Shown in pieces: positions 34,796 through 43,497 of a DNA stretch of 64,000 bases. The translations under genes and the position numbers were made by a program. The notes below the pieces were generated by a model. It worked only from the letters and a program-made list of their open reading frames with translations. It had not been told where the DNA came from and made no database searches. Position 1 is the first letter of the stretch. Every line of letters begins with the position of its first letter. The stretch comes from Streptomyces polyasparticus (GTDB lineage: Bacteria; Actinomycetota; Actinomycetes; Streptomycetales; Streptomycetaceae). The stretch covers positions 124,001 through 188,000 of the forward strand of contig NZ_JACTVJ010000018.1 in assembly GCF_014493765.1 (NCBI RefSeq). Reading direction: 5' to 3'.

Positions 34796-37312
34796 CTACA
34801 GCTTCTCGACCGGCGCGTACCGCAGCAGCAGCACCTTCGGCTTGGTGTCGCCGAAGTCGATCGTGGCGCGCGCCTTGTCGCCCGCGCCCTCGACGCCGAC
34901 GACCGTGCCGAGGCCGAACTGGTCGTGCGTGACCCGGTCGCCGACGGCGAGCGAGACCACCGGCTTGTCCCCGGCGCGCCCCGTGGCAAAGCCCGAGGGG
35001 CCGCCTCGCCTTTCGCGCGCCGCCATCGAGGACGAGAGCGAGGAGGCGACCGCGGCCGCCGGGCCCGACCGGGAGGTGGGCGGGGCGAGCTTGGCGCCCG
35101 TGCGCTTCCACTCCAGGTGCTGCGCCGGGATCTCCTCCAGGAAGCGCGAGGGCGGGTTGTACGCGGGCTGGCCCCAGGCGCTGCGGAGCGTGGAGCGCGT
35201 GAGGTAGAGCCGCTCGCGGGCGCGGGTGATGCCCACGTAGGCGAGGCGGCGCTCCTCCTCCAGTTCCTTGGTCTGGCCGAGCGCGCGCATGTGCGGGAAG
35301 ACGCCGTCCTCCATGCCGGTCAGGAACACCACGGGGAACTCGAGGCCCTTGGCGGTGTGCAGGGTCATCAGGGTGATGACGCCGGAGCCGTCCTCGTCCT
35401 CGTCCGGGATCTGGTCGGAGTCGGCGACCAGCGCGACGCGCTCCAGGAAGTCGGACAGCGTGCCCCCCGGGGCGGCAGCCCCTGATGTCACAGCGCCCTC
35501 TTCGGCCTCCTGCTCGAACTCCAGGGCCACGGCGGCGAGTTCCTGGAGGTTCTCGATGCGGGTCTCGTCCTGCGGGTCGGTGGAGGCCTGCAACTCGGCG
35601 AGATATCCGGTGCGTTCGAGCACGGCCTCCAGGATGGTGGCCGGTCCGGCGCCGGATTCCACGATCGTACGGAGCTCCTCCATCAGCGTGTTGAAACGCT
35701 TGACGGCGTTGGTGGAACGGGCCGCCATCCCGTACGCCTCGTCGACGCGGACGAGCGCCTGCGGGAAGGTGATCTTCTCGCGGAGCGACAGGGCGTCGAT
35801 CATGGCCTCGGCGCGCTCGCCGATCCCGCGCTTGGGGACATTGAGGATCCGGCGCAGCGGGACGGTGTCCTCGGGGTTGGCGAGCACCCGCAGGTAGGCC
35901 AGGACGTCCCTGACCTCCTTGCGCTCGTAGAAGCGGACGCCGCCGACGACCTTGTAGGGCAGGCCGACGCGGATGAAGACCTCTTCGAAGACACGGGACT
36001 GCGCGTTCGTACGGTAGAAGACCGCGACGTCGCCGGCCTTCGCATGGCCCGCGTCGGTGAGCCGGTCGATCTCCTCGGCGACGAACTGGGCCTCGTCGTG
36101 CTCGGTGTCCGCGACATAGCCGGTGATCTGCGCACCATTGCCCGCGTTGGTCCACAGGTTCTTCGGGCGGCGCGACTCATTGCGCTCGATGACCGCGTTG
36201 GCGGCGGACAGGATCGTCTGCGTGGAGCGGTAGTTCTGCTCCAGGAGGATCGTGGTCGCGTCGGGGTAGTCGTCCTCGAAGTCCAGGATGTTGCGGATCG
36301 TCGCGCCGCGGAACGCGTAGATGGACTGGTCCGCGTCACCCACCACGCACAGCTCGGCGGGCGGCACGTCGTGCGCCTCGCCCTGGACGCCCGTGCCGAC
36401 GAGCTCCCGTACCAGCGCGTACTGCGCGTGGTTGGTGTCCTGGTACTCGTCGACCATGACGTGCCGGAAGCGGCGGCGGTAGTGCTCGGCGACGTCCGGG
36501 AACGCGCGGAGCAGATTGACCGTCGTCATGATCAGGTCGTCGAAGTCGAGGGCATTGGCCTCGCGAAGCCGCGACTGGTACATCGCGTACGCCTGGGCGA
36601 GGGTCTTCTCGAAGCCGTCGGCGGCCTGGCCCGCGAAGTCCTCCTCGTCGATGAGCTCATTCTTGAGGTTGGAGATCTTCGCGCTGAAGGCCTTGGGCGG
36701 GAAACGCTTCGGGTCGAGGTCGAGATCGCGGCAGACCAGGGCCATGAGGCGCTTGGAGTCGGCGGCGTCATAGATCGAGAACGAGGACGTGAAGCCCAGC
36801 TTCTTCGACTCGCGGCGCAGTATCCGTACGCACGCGCTGTGGAAGGTCATCACCCACATCGCGTTGGCCCGCGGGCCGACGAGCTCCTCGACGCGCTCCT
36901 TCATCTCGCCCGCGGCCTTGTTGGTGAAGGTGATCGCGAGGATCTGGCCCGGGTGCACATTGCGCTCGGCGAGCAGATACGCGATGCGGTGGGTCAGCAC
37001 GCGGGTCTTGCCGGATCCGGCGCCTGCCACGATGAGCAGCGGGGTGTCGCTGTGGGTGACGGCGGCGCGCTGGTTCTCGTTCAGCCCGTCGAGCAGGGCC
37101 GCGGCGTCGAGCACCGGGCGGGGGGCGCCGTCGCGGTAGTACGCGTCCCGCTGCACGGGCGCGTCGAATTTCCCGCCGAACAAGTCGGCGGGAATCTCTT
37201 CCGGCCCCTCGTCCTCGGGGGGCGGCGGCGGTGTGTGGTCCCGGCTGTGGTCCTTGCCGTGATCCTTGGCCTGGAGGTCCGCCAGAAAGCTGTCGTCAAA
37301 GAGGCTGCTCAT
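34796..37312 (-). CDS. pcrA: PcrA/UvrD-type superfamily 1 DNA helicase
   Basis: The 838-residue ATP-dependent 3'-5' helicase acts in nucleotide excision repair and replication-fork maintenance. Motifs run in order: LNENQRAAVTHSDTPLLIVA, Walker A GAGSGKT, TFTNKAAGEMKERV (Ia), MVDEYQDTNHAQY (II), VGDADQSIYAFRGA (III), LEQNYRSTQ (IV), LMTLHTAKGLEFPVVFL (V) and AYVGITRARERLYL (VI). The C-terminal Tudor-like tail (GDRVTHDQFGLGTVVGVEG) is typical of PcrA. The first ~65 residues are an Asp/Pro-rich actinobacterial extension. The ATG at 37312 lies nine bases after a possible damage-type -10 element. Confidence 0.97.
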   Translation of the reverse strand: MSSLFDDSFLADLQAKDHGKDHSRDHTPPPPPEDEGPEEIPADLFGGKFDAPVQRDAYYRDGAPRPVLDAAALLDGLNENQRAAVTHSDTPLLIVAGAGSGKTRVLTHRIAYLLAERNVHPGQILAITFTNKAAGEMKERVEELVGPRANAMWVMTFHSACVRILRRESKKLGFTSSFSIYDAADSKRLMALVCRDLDLDPKRFPPKAFSAKISNLKNELIDEEDFAGQAADGFEKTLAQAYAMYQSRLREANALDFDDLIMTTVNLLRAFPDVAEHYRRRFRHVMVDEYQDTNHAQYALVRELVGTGVQGEAHDVPPAELCVVGDADQSIYAFRGATIRNILDFEDDYPDATTILLEQNYRSTQTILSAANAVIERNESRRPKNLWTNAGNGAQITGYVADTEHDEAQFVAEEIDRLTDAGHAKAGDVAVFYRTNAQSRVFEEVFIRVGLPYKVVGGVRFYERKEVRDVLAYLRVLANPEDTVPLRRILNVPKRGIGERAEAMIDALSLREKITFPQALVRVDEAYGMAARSTNAVKRFNTLMEELRTIVESGAGPATILEAVLERTGYLAELQASTDPQDETRIENLQELAAVALEFEQEAEEGAVTSGAAAPGGTLSDFLERVALVADSDQIPDEDEDGSGVITLMTLHTAKGLEFPVVFLTGMEDGVFPHMRALGQTKELEEERRLAYVGITRARERLYLTRSTLRSAWGQPAYNPPSRFLEEIPAQHLEWKRTGAKLAPPTSRSGPAAAVASSLSSSMAARERRGGPSGFATGRAGDKPVVSLAVGDRVTHDQFGLGTVVGVEGAGDKARATIDFGDTKPKVLLLRYAPVEKL

Positions 37313-37321
37313 CGCCTACCG

Positions 37322-37343
37322 AGTCTAGGCGTCCGGTGTGACA
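37322..37343 (-). promoter_or_regulatory. Possible pcrA promoter, partial PafBC-type match
   Basis: On the minus strand TGTCACAC, eight bases and TAGACT lie just before the pcrA ATG. The spacing and the -10 fit the RecA-NDp/PafBC pattern, but only TGTC of the upstream box is conserved. Confidence 0.4.
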
Positions 37344-37347
37344 GCCG

Positions 37348-37371
37348 GTCCCGGGTTCGCGAACCCGGGAC
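37348..37371 (-). terminator. Palindromic terminator after the DUF4232 lipoprotein gene
   Basis: A perfect 24-bp palindrome centred on GTTCGCGAAC lies 34 bp past the lipoprotein stop and upstream of pcrA, insulating the two genes. Confidence 0.75.
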
Positions 37372-37405
37372 GGACAGCCATCGGTTCATGACCGCGTGTG
37401 ACGGC

Positions 37406-38101
37406 TCAGAAGTTGTACGGCTTCTCGGTGTTCCAGTTCGTCACCTCGGCGGAGTCCCAGGTGAACTCGGACTCGCCGCCCTGGTCGTCGGCGGCACCGT
37501 TCTCGTACCCCGGGCCGGTGTCGCCGCCCTGGTCGCGCAGGGCGATGGAGAGCGCGCTCGACGTGTGGGAGCTTTCGCCGTCGACGAAGAGGGCCACGGC
37601 GGAGTAGACCTTGCCACCCGGCTTGACGGTGATCTTGGCGGTGCCGCCCGCCGCGTCATCGGCGGAGTGGCCGAGCACGGTCGCGGTGTCCCCGAGCATG
37701 ACCGAGGGGTAGGACGTGACCCAGCAGGCCTTCGAGTCGGCGTTCTGCGCGGTGATCAGGAGGTGCTCGCCCTCCTCGGCCGGGAAGCGGTGCAGGACCG
37801 AGATCGACAGTTCGTCGCCCTTGCACGGCTGGGTGGCGGTGGTGCCGGCCGCGGCCTGGTCCTTGGTCTGGCCGGAGCCCGAACCGCCGCTCGTGCCCGA
37901 GCCGTTGCCGGAGTCTTCGGAACTGCCCTTGTCCGCAGCGGAGTTGCCGCCCGAAGTGGTCGCGCCGGCGCTCTTGTCCGAGTCGGCCTTCGCGCTCTTG
38001 CCGCCGTCGCCGTCCGAGCCGCCGCAGGCGGTCAGGCTCAGGGCGAGGGCTGCGGTGGCGGCTGCGGCCAGGAAGGTGCTGCGGATTCGCTTGGTACGCA
38101 T
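37406..38101 (-). CDS. DUF4232 lipoprotein
   Basis: The 231-residue protein has a lipoprotein signal peptide (MRTKRIRSTFLAAAATAALA, lipobox LTAC) followed by a Ser/Gly/Asp/Lys-rich linker of about 65 residues. The DUF4232 domain has Cys near CKGDELSISV and in SKACWVTSYPSVMLGD, then AKITVKPGGKVYSAV. DUF4232 proteins are surface lipoproteins of unknown role, common in Streptomyces. The ATG at 38101 has GGGGGAA upstream. The bases up to 38245 hold its promoter region; no motif is clear. Confidence 0.9.
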   Translation of the reverse strand: MRTKRIRSTFLAAAATAALALSLTACGGSDGDGGKSAKADSDKSAGATTSGGNSAADKGSSEDSGNGSGTSGGSGSGQTKDQAAAGTTATQPCKGDELSISVLHRFPAEEGEHLLITAQNADSKACWVTSYPSVMLGDTATVLGHSADDAAGGTAKITVKPGGKVYSAVALFVDGESSHTSSALSIALRDQGGDTGPGYENGAADDQGGESEFTWDSAEVTNWNTEKPYNF

Positions 38102-38245
38102 GTGAGGTTCCCCCGTGCGGTGGTGCTGGTCGGTCGCGGAGTGGTCGACTCCGCCGCGGTACGGGACCAGCTTGTCCCGGCCCGCTGGCGCTTTGCTCAC
38201 GCCGCGCTGACGTCCCGCTGACGTCCGCCGCGTACCGACGAAAGC

Positions 38246-38330
38246 GCAGGTCAGGCACGTACTCGGTGTTGCCGGAGGCAGGTCGGGCGCGTGCGGTGCG
38301 TTGCCGGAGGCAGGTCAGGCGCGTGCGGTG
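38246..38330. repeat. Tandem 32-bp repeats overlapping the 3' end of the AfsR-like gene
   Basis: Two full 32-bp units (38246-38277 and 38278-38309) and a 21-bp partial unit (38310-38330) share GCAGGTCxGGCxCGTxC and GTTGCCGGAG. The partial unit contains the gene's last codons (LTARA and stop). The two full units therefore look like duplicated gene-end sequence placed after the stop. Confidence 0.75.
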
Positions 38331-41089
38331 AGCCGGACGAGGGCCGTGTCGTAGCGCGCCCGCAGCCGCAGGTCCGACGACACCTTCAGGAGCGCGCCGA
38401 GCGCACGCACCGCGCCTTCGTCGTAGCCGGAGGCCTCCGCCTCGTCCGCCGCGCTCTCCAGGCGCCGGACGGCCTCGGCCTCCTCGCCCAGGCCGAGCAG
38501 CGCCTCGCCGGCCGCCGTGAGGAGCAGCACGCGGGAGGCGCCCGGGAGGGCCGGGGAGCCGTCGAGCGCAAGCGCGTCGGTGGCGGTGTCCAGGGCCGAC
38601 TGCCAGTGCCCGGCGTCCAGTTGGTGCCGGGCGAGGTGGTGCAGAGCGAGGCGTTCGATGTGCAGGTCACCTGCCGCCCGCGCCAGGTCCACGGCCCGTA
38701 CGCAGTCCTCGGCGGCCTCCTGCGGACCGCCGAGTGCGGCGCGGGCGATCGACAGGTTGACCAGGGCCGTGGCCTCGCCGTGCGCATCGCCGGCGCGGGC
38801 CGCGAGGGCCAGGGCGTCCTCCAGGTGGGGCAACGCCTCCTGGACGAGGCCCTCTTCGGTCAGCACCCAGCCGAGCAGGGCGAGGACCCGGCCCTCGGCC
38901 CGCGGGTCTCCGTCGGCGCGGGCCGCCTCAAGTGCCCTGTACAGCAAGGGAGTCCAGCCGTCACCGACCCGCCACACGATCTGCGGCCACATCCCGAGCA
39001 CGATCCGCCAGGTCCTGCCGTGCAGCCCGGCGGCGTGGGCGGCGTCCACCGCCAGGGTCAGGTCTTCGCGTTCGGCCACGTACCAGGCCATGGCGTCCTC
39101 GCGGTCGGCGAACTCCCGTATGCATGAAGGCTGTTGGAAATCGACGGGCGGCTCGAAGCACGGCTCGTCACCGGGCTCGGCGGCCTGCGCGGCGGCGAGG
39201 ACCGTGGCCACGGTGTGGTCGAGCACGCGCAGGACCGCGCCGTGGTCGGCGTCGAGGCCGCGCGCGTACAGCCGTACGAGGTCGTGCAGGGTCCAGCGCC
39301 CTGGCGTGGCACGGACGACGAGGTGGGCGGCGGCGAGCCGGTCGAGGGCGGACCGGGCCTCGTCCGGGGTGGTGCCGGCCAGGGCGGCGGCCGTATGGCG
39401 GTCGAAGTGGATGCCAGGGTGCCTGCCGAGGTGCGCGAAGTGGTGCGCGGCGCTGTCGGGCAGCCGGCTCACGGTGAGCCGCAGAGCCGCGCGTACACCG
39501 GTGTCCTCCACGTCGAGGAGGCTCAATCTGCGGGAGGCGTCGGAGAGTTCGGCGCTCATCTCGCTCAGCGACCACTCCGGCTGGTCCGCGAGGCGGGCGG
39601 CGGCGACCCGCAGGGCGAGCGGCAGACCGCCGCAGAGTTCGGCGAGGCGGCGGGCGGCCACCGTCTCCGCGAGGACCCGTTCCTTGCCGAGGACGGCGGC
39701 CAGCAGCGCGACACCGTCGTCCGGCTCGAGGACGCCCACGGGCACGGGCCGGGCGGCGTCGGACGCGATCAGGCCGCGCAGGCGGTAGCGGCTGGTGACG
39801 ACGGTGACGCAGTCGGTACCGCCCGGCAGGAGTTCTCTGACCTGCGCGGAGCCGTGTGCGTTGTCGAGTACGACGAGGAGCCTGCGATCGGCGGCAAGCG
39901 ACCGGAACAGCGCCGACGCACCGTCGGCCGACTCGGGTATCCGGCGCGGCGCGACCCCGAGCGCGAGCAGGAACTCGCGCAGCACCTCGATACGGGGCGG
40001 AGTGCCGGTGTCGCTGAAGCCGCGCAGGTCCGCGTAGAGCAGACCGCCGGGGAACGAGGCGCGGTTGCGGTGCGCCCAGTGCACGACGAGGGCCGTCTTG
40101 CCCACACCCGCGGGCCCGGTGACCAGACAGACGGGCGCCTCGCCGGCGGCGGCCCGGGACAGGGCGGTGAGTTCGGCGGCCCGGCCGTGGAAGCCGCGCG
40201 GCATGCGGGGCAGGAGGTCGGCAGGGTGGGCGGGGTGGGCGGGTGAGACGGGGGCGGGCGAGGCGGGAACGAGTGGCTCGGACGGTACCGAAGGTGAGGG
40301 CTGCGTGGGCGGCGAGAGCGGCGAGGGCTGCGCCGGCGTCTCCCCCAGCTCCTCACCGCACAGCGCCACCGCGTACGCGTCCGCCAGTTCGCGGCCCGGG
40401 TCGACGCCCAGTTCATCGGCGAGCAGCCGTCGCGTGCGGTGGAACCAGTCGAGCGCATCCGAGCGGCGGCCGGCCCGCTGCAGGGCCGCCATCAGCGCGG
40501 CGGAGAGCGATTCGCGCAGCGGATGGGAGTCCGCCTCCGCCCGCAGGACGGCCGCGGCCCGCGCGTGCTCGCCGAGCTGTGTGTACGCGGCGGCCAGCAA
40601 TTCCACGGTGGCCAGCCGCAGTTCCTCCAGCGCGTGCGCGGCGGCCTGCAGCGGCGGGCTCGGGTGGGCTCCGGTCAGGGCGGGGCCCTGCCACAGCGAC
40701 AGGGCATCCTGGTACATCGCCACGGCGTCGGCGGGCGCCCGCTGGCTGCGGCCCAGCGCCACCAGTTCCTCGAAGCGGTGGGCGTCCAGGAGACTCTCCG
40801 GCATGCGCAGCACGTACGCCGCACCCTGCGTGACCAGTTCCACTCCGAACATATCCGCGTCCACCCCCGCGAACAGGGCCCGCAGCCGGGACACATGGCC
40901 CTGGATGACGCTCCGGGCCCGGGCCGGCGGTTCGTCGTCCCACAGCGCGGCCGTCAACTGGCCTACGGGGACGGGATGGTTGGGGCGCAGCAGCAGCGCG
41001 GCGAGCAGACTGCGGCGCTTGGCGGGGCCGAGTGGCAGTTCACCGCTCTCGGTGGCGACGGAAACCGCTCCGAGCAGCCGGAACTCCAC
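38315..41089 (-). CDS. AfsR/SARP-family transcriptional regulator with NB-ARC and TPR domains
   Basis: The 924-residue protein has an OmpR-type winged helix (residues 1-95: LGPAKRRSLLAALLLRPN, LTAALWDDEPPARARSVIQG), a bacterial transcriptional activation domain (BTAD, about 100-245: LDAHRFEELVALGRS, GRRSDALDWFHRTRRLLADE) and a Pro-rich link. An NB-ARC ATPase follows (P-loop VTGPAGVGKTALVVHW, RRLLVVLDNAH, TSRYRLRGL, GGLPLALRVAAARL), then C-terminal TPR-like helices. Such STAND-type activators often control secondary metabolism or stress responses. Its GTG start faces the NlpC/P60 operon and no biosynthetic genes are adjacent, so the target is unknown. Confidence 0.93.
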   Translation of the reverse strand: MEFRLLGAVSVATESGELPLGPAKRRSLLAALLLRPNHPVPVGQLTAALWDDEPPARARSVIQGHVSRLRALFAGVDADMFGVELVTQGAAYVLRMPESLLDAHRFEELVALGRSQRAPADAVAMYQDALSLWQGPALTGAHPSPPLQAAAHALEELRLATVELLAAAYTQLGEHARAAAVLRAEADSHPLRESLSAALMAALQRAGRRSDALDWFHRTRRLLADELGVDPGRELADAYAVALCGEELGETPAQPSPLSPPTQPSPSVPSEPLVPASPAPVSPAHPAHPADLLPRMPRGFHGRAAELTALSRAAAGEAPVCLVTGPAGVGKTALVVHWAHRNRASFPGGLLYADLRGFSDTGTPPRIEVLREFLLALGVAPRRIPESADGASALFRSLAADRRLLVVLDNAHGSAQVRELLPGGTDCVTVVTSRYRLRGLIASDAARPVPVGVLEPDDGVALLAAVLGKERVLAETVAARRLAELCGGLPLALRVAAARLADQPEWSLSEMSAELSDASRRLSLLDVEDTGVRAALRLTVSRLPDSAAHHFAHLGRHPGIHFDRHTAAALAGTTPDEARSALDRLAAAHLVVRATPGRWTLHDLVRLYARGLDADHGAVLRVLDHTVATVLAAAQAAEPGDEPCFEPPVDFQQPSCIREFADREDAMAWYVAEREDLTLAVDAAHAAGLHGRTWRIVLGMWPQIVWRVGDGWTPLLYRALEAARADGDPRAEGRVLALLGWVLTEEGLVQEALPHLEDALALAARAGDAHGEATALVNLSIARAALGGPQEAAEDCVRAVDLARAAGDLHIERLALHHLARHQLDAGHWQSALDTATDALALDGSPALPGASRVLLLTAAGEALLGLGEEAEAVRRLESAADEAEASGYDEGAVRALGALLKVSSDLRLRARYDTALVRLTARA

Positions 41090-41140
41090 TTAAGCAACTC
41101 CTTGTGACGAAAGCGTCAGATTATCGGAGGCACCGACGGC

Positions 41141-41161
41141 TGGTTGACCCGCGGGTAACCA
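41141..41161. promoter_or_regulatory. Near-palindrome in the AfsR-like / NlpC divergent region
   Basis: TGGTTGACCCGCGGGTAACC plus A has a 10-bp perfect core (ACCCGCGGGT) with GGTT/AACC flanks offset by one base. It lies about 50 bp upstream of the regulator start and could be an operator, possibly autoregulatory. Confidence 0.3.
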
Positions 41162-41199
41162 AGGTCACGAAAATGTATCGGGCATATCGCACATCAACC

Positions 41200-41229
41200 T
41201 TCACAGCAGCCACACGAGTTGGCTAGCGT
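41200..41229 (+). promoter_or_regulatory. Candidate promoter of the riboswitch-NlpC/P60 transcript
   Basis: TTCACA (41200-41205) and TAGCGT (41224-41229) are 18 bp apart, about 50 bp before the riboswitch begins. Confidence 0.45.
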
Positions 41230-41279
41230 GCTCCCGGGCCGCTCGTACCCCCGCCGGCGACCATCGCCGGGACCGTGTG

Positions 41280-41597
41280 GCCTGCGCTGAGTCCGGTACG
41301 CCGCAACAGGCGGACCGGAGCCGGGGACCCACCCGAATACCTGGGGTGAATCGGGACGACCCCACCGTCCTGTAGGGCAGACCTTCCTTGGGCCTGCCCG
41401 GAGTTCTCCCGTCGTCGCCCGAAGGGCGGCCGCGCGGCGTCCGGTGCGTGCGATCGCAAGGCGGAGGAGGGAGTCGATGCGGAGCATCGGCGACCGACGA
41501 CAACGCAGCGAGCGTGCGTGCCGGACGCCGCGCGGCAGGCGGGAGAACTCCGGGCAGGCCCTGAGCCCGAACCCGACAGCTAACCCGGTAGGCGCCA
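41280..41597 (+). promoter_or_regulatory. ydaO/yuaA-type c-di-AMP riboswitch
   Basis: Conserved ydaO cores are present in order: GGAGCCGGGGACCCA (from about 41316), TGGGGTGAATC (41342), AGGGCAG (41374-41380) and, near the 3' end, CCCGACAGCTAACCCGGTAGG (about 41572). The element leads into an NlpC/P60 hydrolase gene, the classic actinobacterial target. Binding of c-di-AMP to this class normally switches expression off. One helix is greatly extended: a 22-bp perfect arm (41390-41411 with 41540-41561) encloses a further 15-bp perfect arm (41430-41444 with 41521-41535). Confidence 0.92.
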
Positions 41598-41616
41598 ACT
41601 GGAAGGAGCGCCGGTC

Positions 41617-42792
41617 TTGGCGTCGCACCGCAAGCCGCGGAACAGTCGAATACGTACCTCGCACGCCGTCGGGATCACCTCGGCCGCGCTGACCTCCGTG
41701 GCGCTGCTCGCGCAGACCGCGAACGCCGCGCCCGCAGAGCCCGACAAGCCCTCCCTCGAGGAGGTGCAGAAGAAGGTCGACGATCTCTACCGCGAGGCCG
41801 GCACCGCCACCCAGAAGTACAACCTGGCCAAGGAGCGGTCCGAGCAGGCGCGCGACAAGCTGAACGGCCTCCAGGACGAGGTCGCCAAGCGCACCGACAA
41901 GGTGAACGACGCCCGACGCGAGCTCGGCCAGATCGCCGCCGCGCAGTACCGCAACGGCACCGCCTCCGACACCGCCGTACTCCTGCTCTCGGACAATCCC
42001 GACGACTACTTCGCCCAGCGCCAGCTCATGGGACGGCTCTCCGGCCAGCAGCAGAAGGCCGTCGAGGACTTCCAGACGCTGCAGACGCAGGCGAACGAGA
42101 AGCGGGACGAGGCCAACGACTCCCTCGTACAGCTCACGGAGTCCGAGGACGACCTCAAGACCAGCAAGCAGGACGTGCAGCGCAAGCTCGGCGAGGCGCG
42201 TCAGCTGCTGTCGAAGCTGACGGAGGAGGAGAAGCGGCGGCTCGCCGAGCTGGAGCGCCAGCGGGAGGCCGAGGCCAAGCGCAAGGCCGAGGAGCTGGCC
42301 CGCAAGCAGGCCGCCGAGGAAGAGGCCAAGCGCAAGGCGGCCGAGGAGGCCGCCAGGGAAGAGGCAGCACAGGAGGAGGCCGCGCAGGAGGAGACTCCCG
42401 AGCAGCCGGCCGAGCCGCCCGCCTCCGAGGACGACGCGTACGCCGCGAAGGCCGAGAAGGTGATCGCCTTCGCGCAGTCCCAGATCGGCAAGCCGTACGT
42501 GTGGGGCGCGGCCGGGCCCGACTCGTACGACTGCTCAGGTCTGACGCAGAAGGCCTGGGCGCAGGCCGGTATCGAACTGCCGCGCACCACCTGGGACCAG
42601 GTGAAGGTCGGCACGACGGTCAGCGTCGACAACGCCAAGCCCGGTGACCTGGTCTTCTTCTACGACGACATCAGCCATGTGGGCATCTACATCGGCAACG
42701 GCGAGATGATCCACGCGCCGAAGCCGGGCACCAACGTGCGGGTCGAGTCCATCTACTACATGCCGATCCACAGCGTCGTACGCCCGGCTTAG
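41617..42792 (+). CDS. NlpC/P60 cell-wall hydrolase with coiled-coil (C40 family)
   Basis: The 391-residue exported protein has a signal peptide (HAVGITSAALTSVALLAQTA, cleavage near NAA), then a long coiled-coil of the RipA type (VQKKVDDLYREAGTATQKYN to about residue 270, with KRKAEEAARK-type Lys/Glu/Ala repeats). A C-terminal NlpC/P60 domain follows, with catalytic Cys in DSYDCSGLTQKAW and His in DISHVGIYIG. It cleaves peptidoglycan stem peptides. The start is TTG at 41617, with GGAAGGAG at 41601-41608; no better start is available. A c-di-AMP riboswitch controls it. A related gene lies at 43498. Confidence 0.95.
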   Translation: MASHRKPRNSRIRTSHAVGITSAALTSVALLAQTANAAPAEPDKPSLEEVQKKVDDLYREAGTATQKYNLAKERSEQARDKLNGLQDEVAKRTDKVNDARRELGQIAAAQYRNGTASDTAVLLLSDNPDDYFAQRQLMGRLSGQQQKAVEDFQTLQTQANEKRDEANDSLVQLTESEDDLKTSKQDVQRKLGEARQLLSKLTEEEKRRLAELERQREAEAKRKAEELARKQAAEEEAKRKAAEEAAREEAAQEEAAQEETPEQPAEPPASEDDAYAAKAEKVIAFAQSQIGKPYVWGAAGPDSYDCSGLTQKAWAQAGIELPRTTWDQVKVGTTVSVDNAKPGDLVFFYDDISHVGIYIGNGEMIHAPKPGTNVRVESIYYMPIHSVVRPA

Positions 42793-42796
42793 CCCG

Positions 42797-43150
42797 TCAG
42801 TTCCACAAGGTCGCGATGAAGATGTTCGCGGTGGTCAGCGCGCCGACCGCCGCGAACATCCCCTTGCCGACCTTCTCCTCGTCCCGCTTCACGTAGACGA
42901 GGCCGAGGACCACGATCAGGACGGCGAGCTTCACGCCGATCTTGATGTTGTTGACGATCTGGTCGTCGGCCTGGTTGAGGCCGACCAGGGCGACGCCCGT
43001 GACCAGCATGGTGAGCGCGCCGTGCAGCATCGCCTTGTTGAAGCGTGCGGTGCCCTCGCCCATCGCCGTCATCTGCGTGAGGAAGCCGCCGAGCAGCGAG
43101 GCGATGCCGATGATGTGCAGCGCGACGAACACATTGATGAGTACGTCCAT
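42797..43150 (-). CDS. Small four-segment membrane protein
   Basis: The 117-residue protein consists almost wholly of four hydrophobic helices (LINVFVALHIIGIASLLGGF, KAMLHGALTMLVTGVALVGL, IGVKLAVLIVVLGLVYV, GMFAAVGALTTANIFIATL) with short charged loops such as KRDEEKVGK. It starts at the ATG at 43150 and is convergent with the NlpC/P60 gene (4 bp between stops). It is a conserved streptomycete membrane protein of unknown role; I cannot assign a family. Confidence 0.8.
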   Translation of the reverse strand: MDVLINVFVALHIIGIASLLGGFLTQMTAMGEGTARFNKAMLHGALTMLVTGVALVGLNQADDQIVNNIKIGVKLAVLIVVLGLVYVKRDEEKVGKGMFAAVGALTTANIFIATLWN

Positions 43151-43331
43151 GGCCCGGAGCCTAGAGGGTGCCCGGACACCTCCCGTGGCCGGGTCCGTAG
43201 CACATCTCCCGCTCGTGGACCGGGGCTTCGCCCGTATCGGTCAGCGCTCCGAACCCCATCGCCACCTTGCCTACCGCGCACGGTCGGATGCGGTCGGCAT
43301 CTCCACTCAAGAGAGCACTTCCGTACTTTCC

Positions 43332-43347
43332 GTCACCACCTGGTGAC
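43332..43347. promoter_or_regulatory. Palindromic operator candidate upstream of the second NlpC/P60 gene
   Basis: GTCACCACCTGGTGAC has seven-base arms around a CC centre. It lies 150 bp before the TTG start, followed by two strong leader hairpins (TGACCG...CGGTCA near 43371-43425, and a GGCGGC/GCCGCC stem at about 43437-43477). No ydaO core is present here, unlike the related upstream gene. Confidence 0.4.
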
Positions 43348-43497
43348 CGAGAGGTTTAGCGTCCTTGCCCAGTGACCGGCTCCCCACCGCCGCCCGGGCA
43401 GAACAGGGCGGCAGTCGGTCACTACCGCCGAGAGGTCCGGCGGCGGCCCGCTCCCCCTGTGCGGGGCGCCGCCGGACGCGTAAGGAAGTGTCTGAGG

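Noticed and set aside
36044-38221. A plus-strand open frame of more than 700 codons opposite pcrA and the DUF4232 gene
   Set aside because: It mirrors pcrA codons (antisense of a GC-rich gene), has no ribosome site, and its composition is Arg/Gly/Val-rich noise. PcrA motifs on the minus strand are complete.
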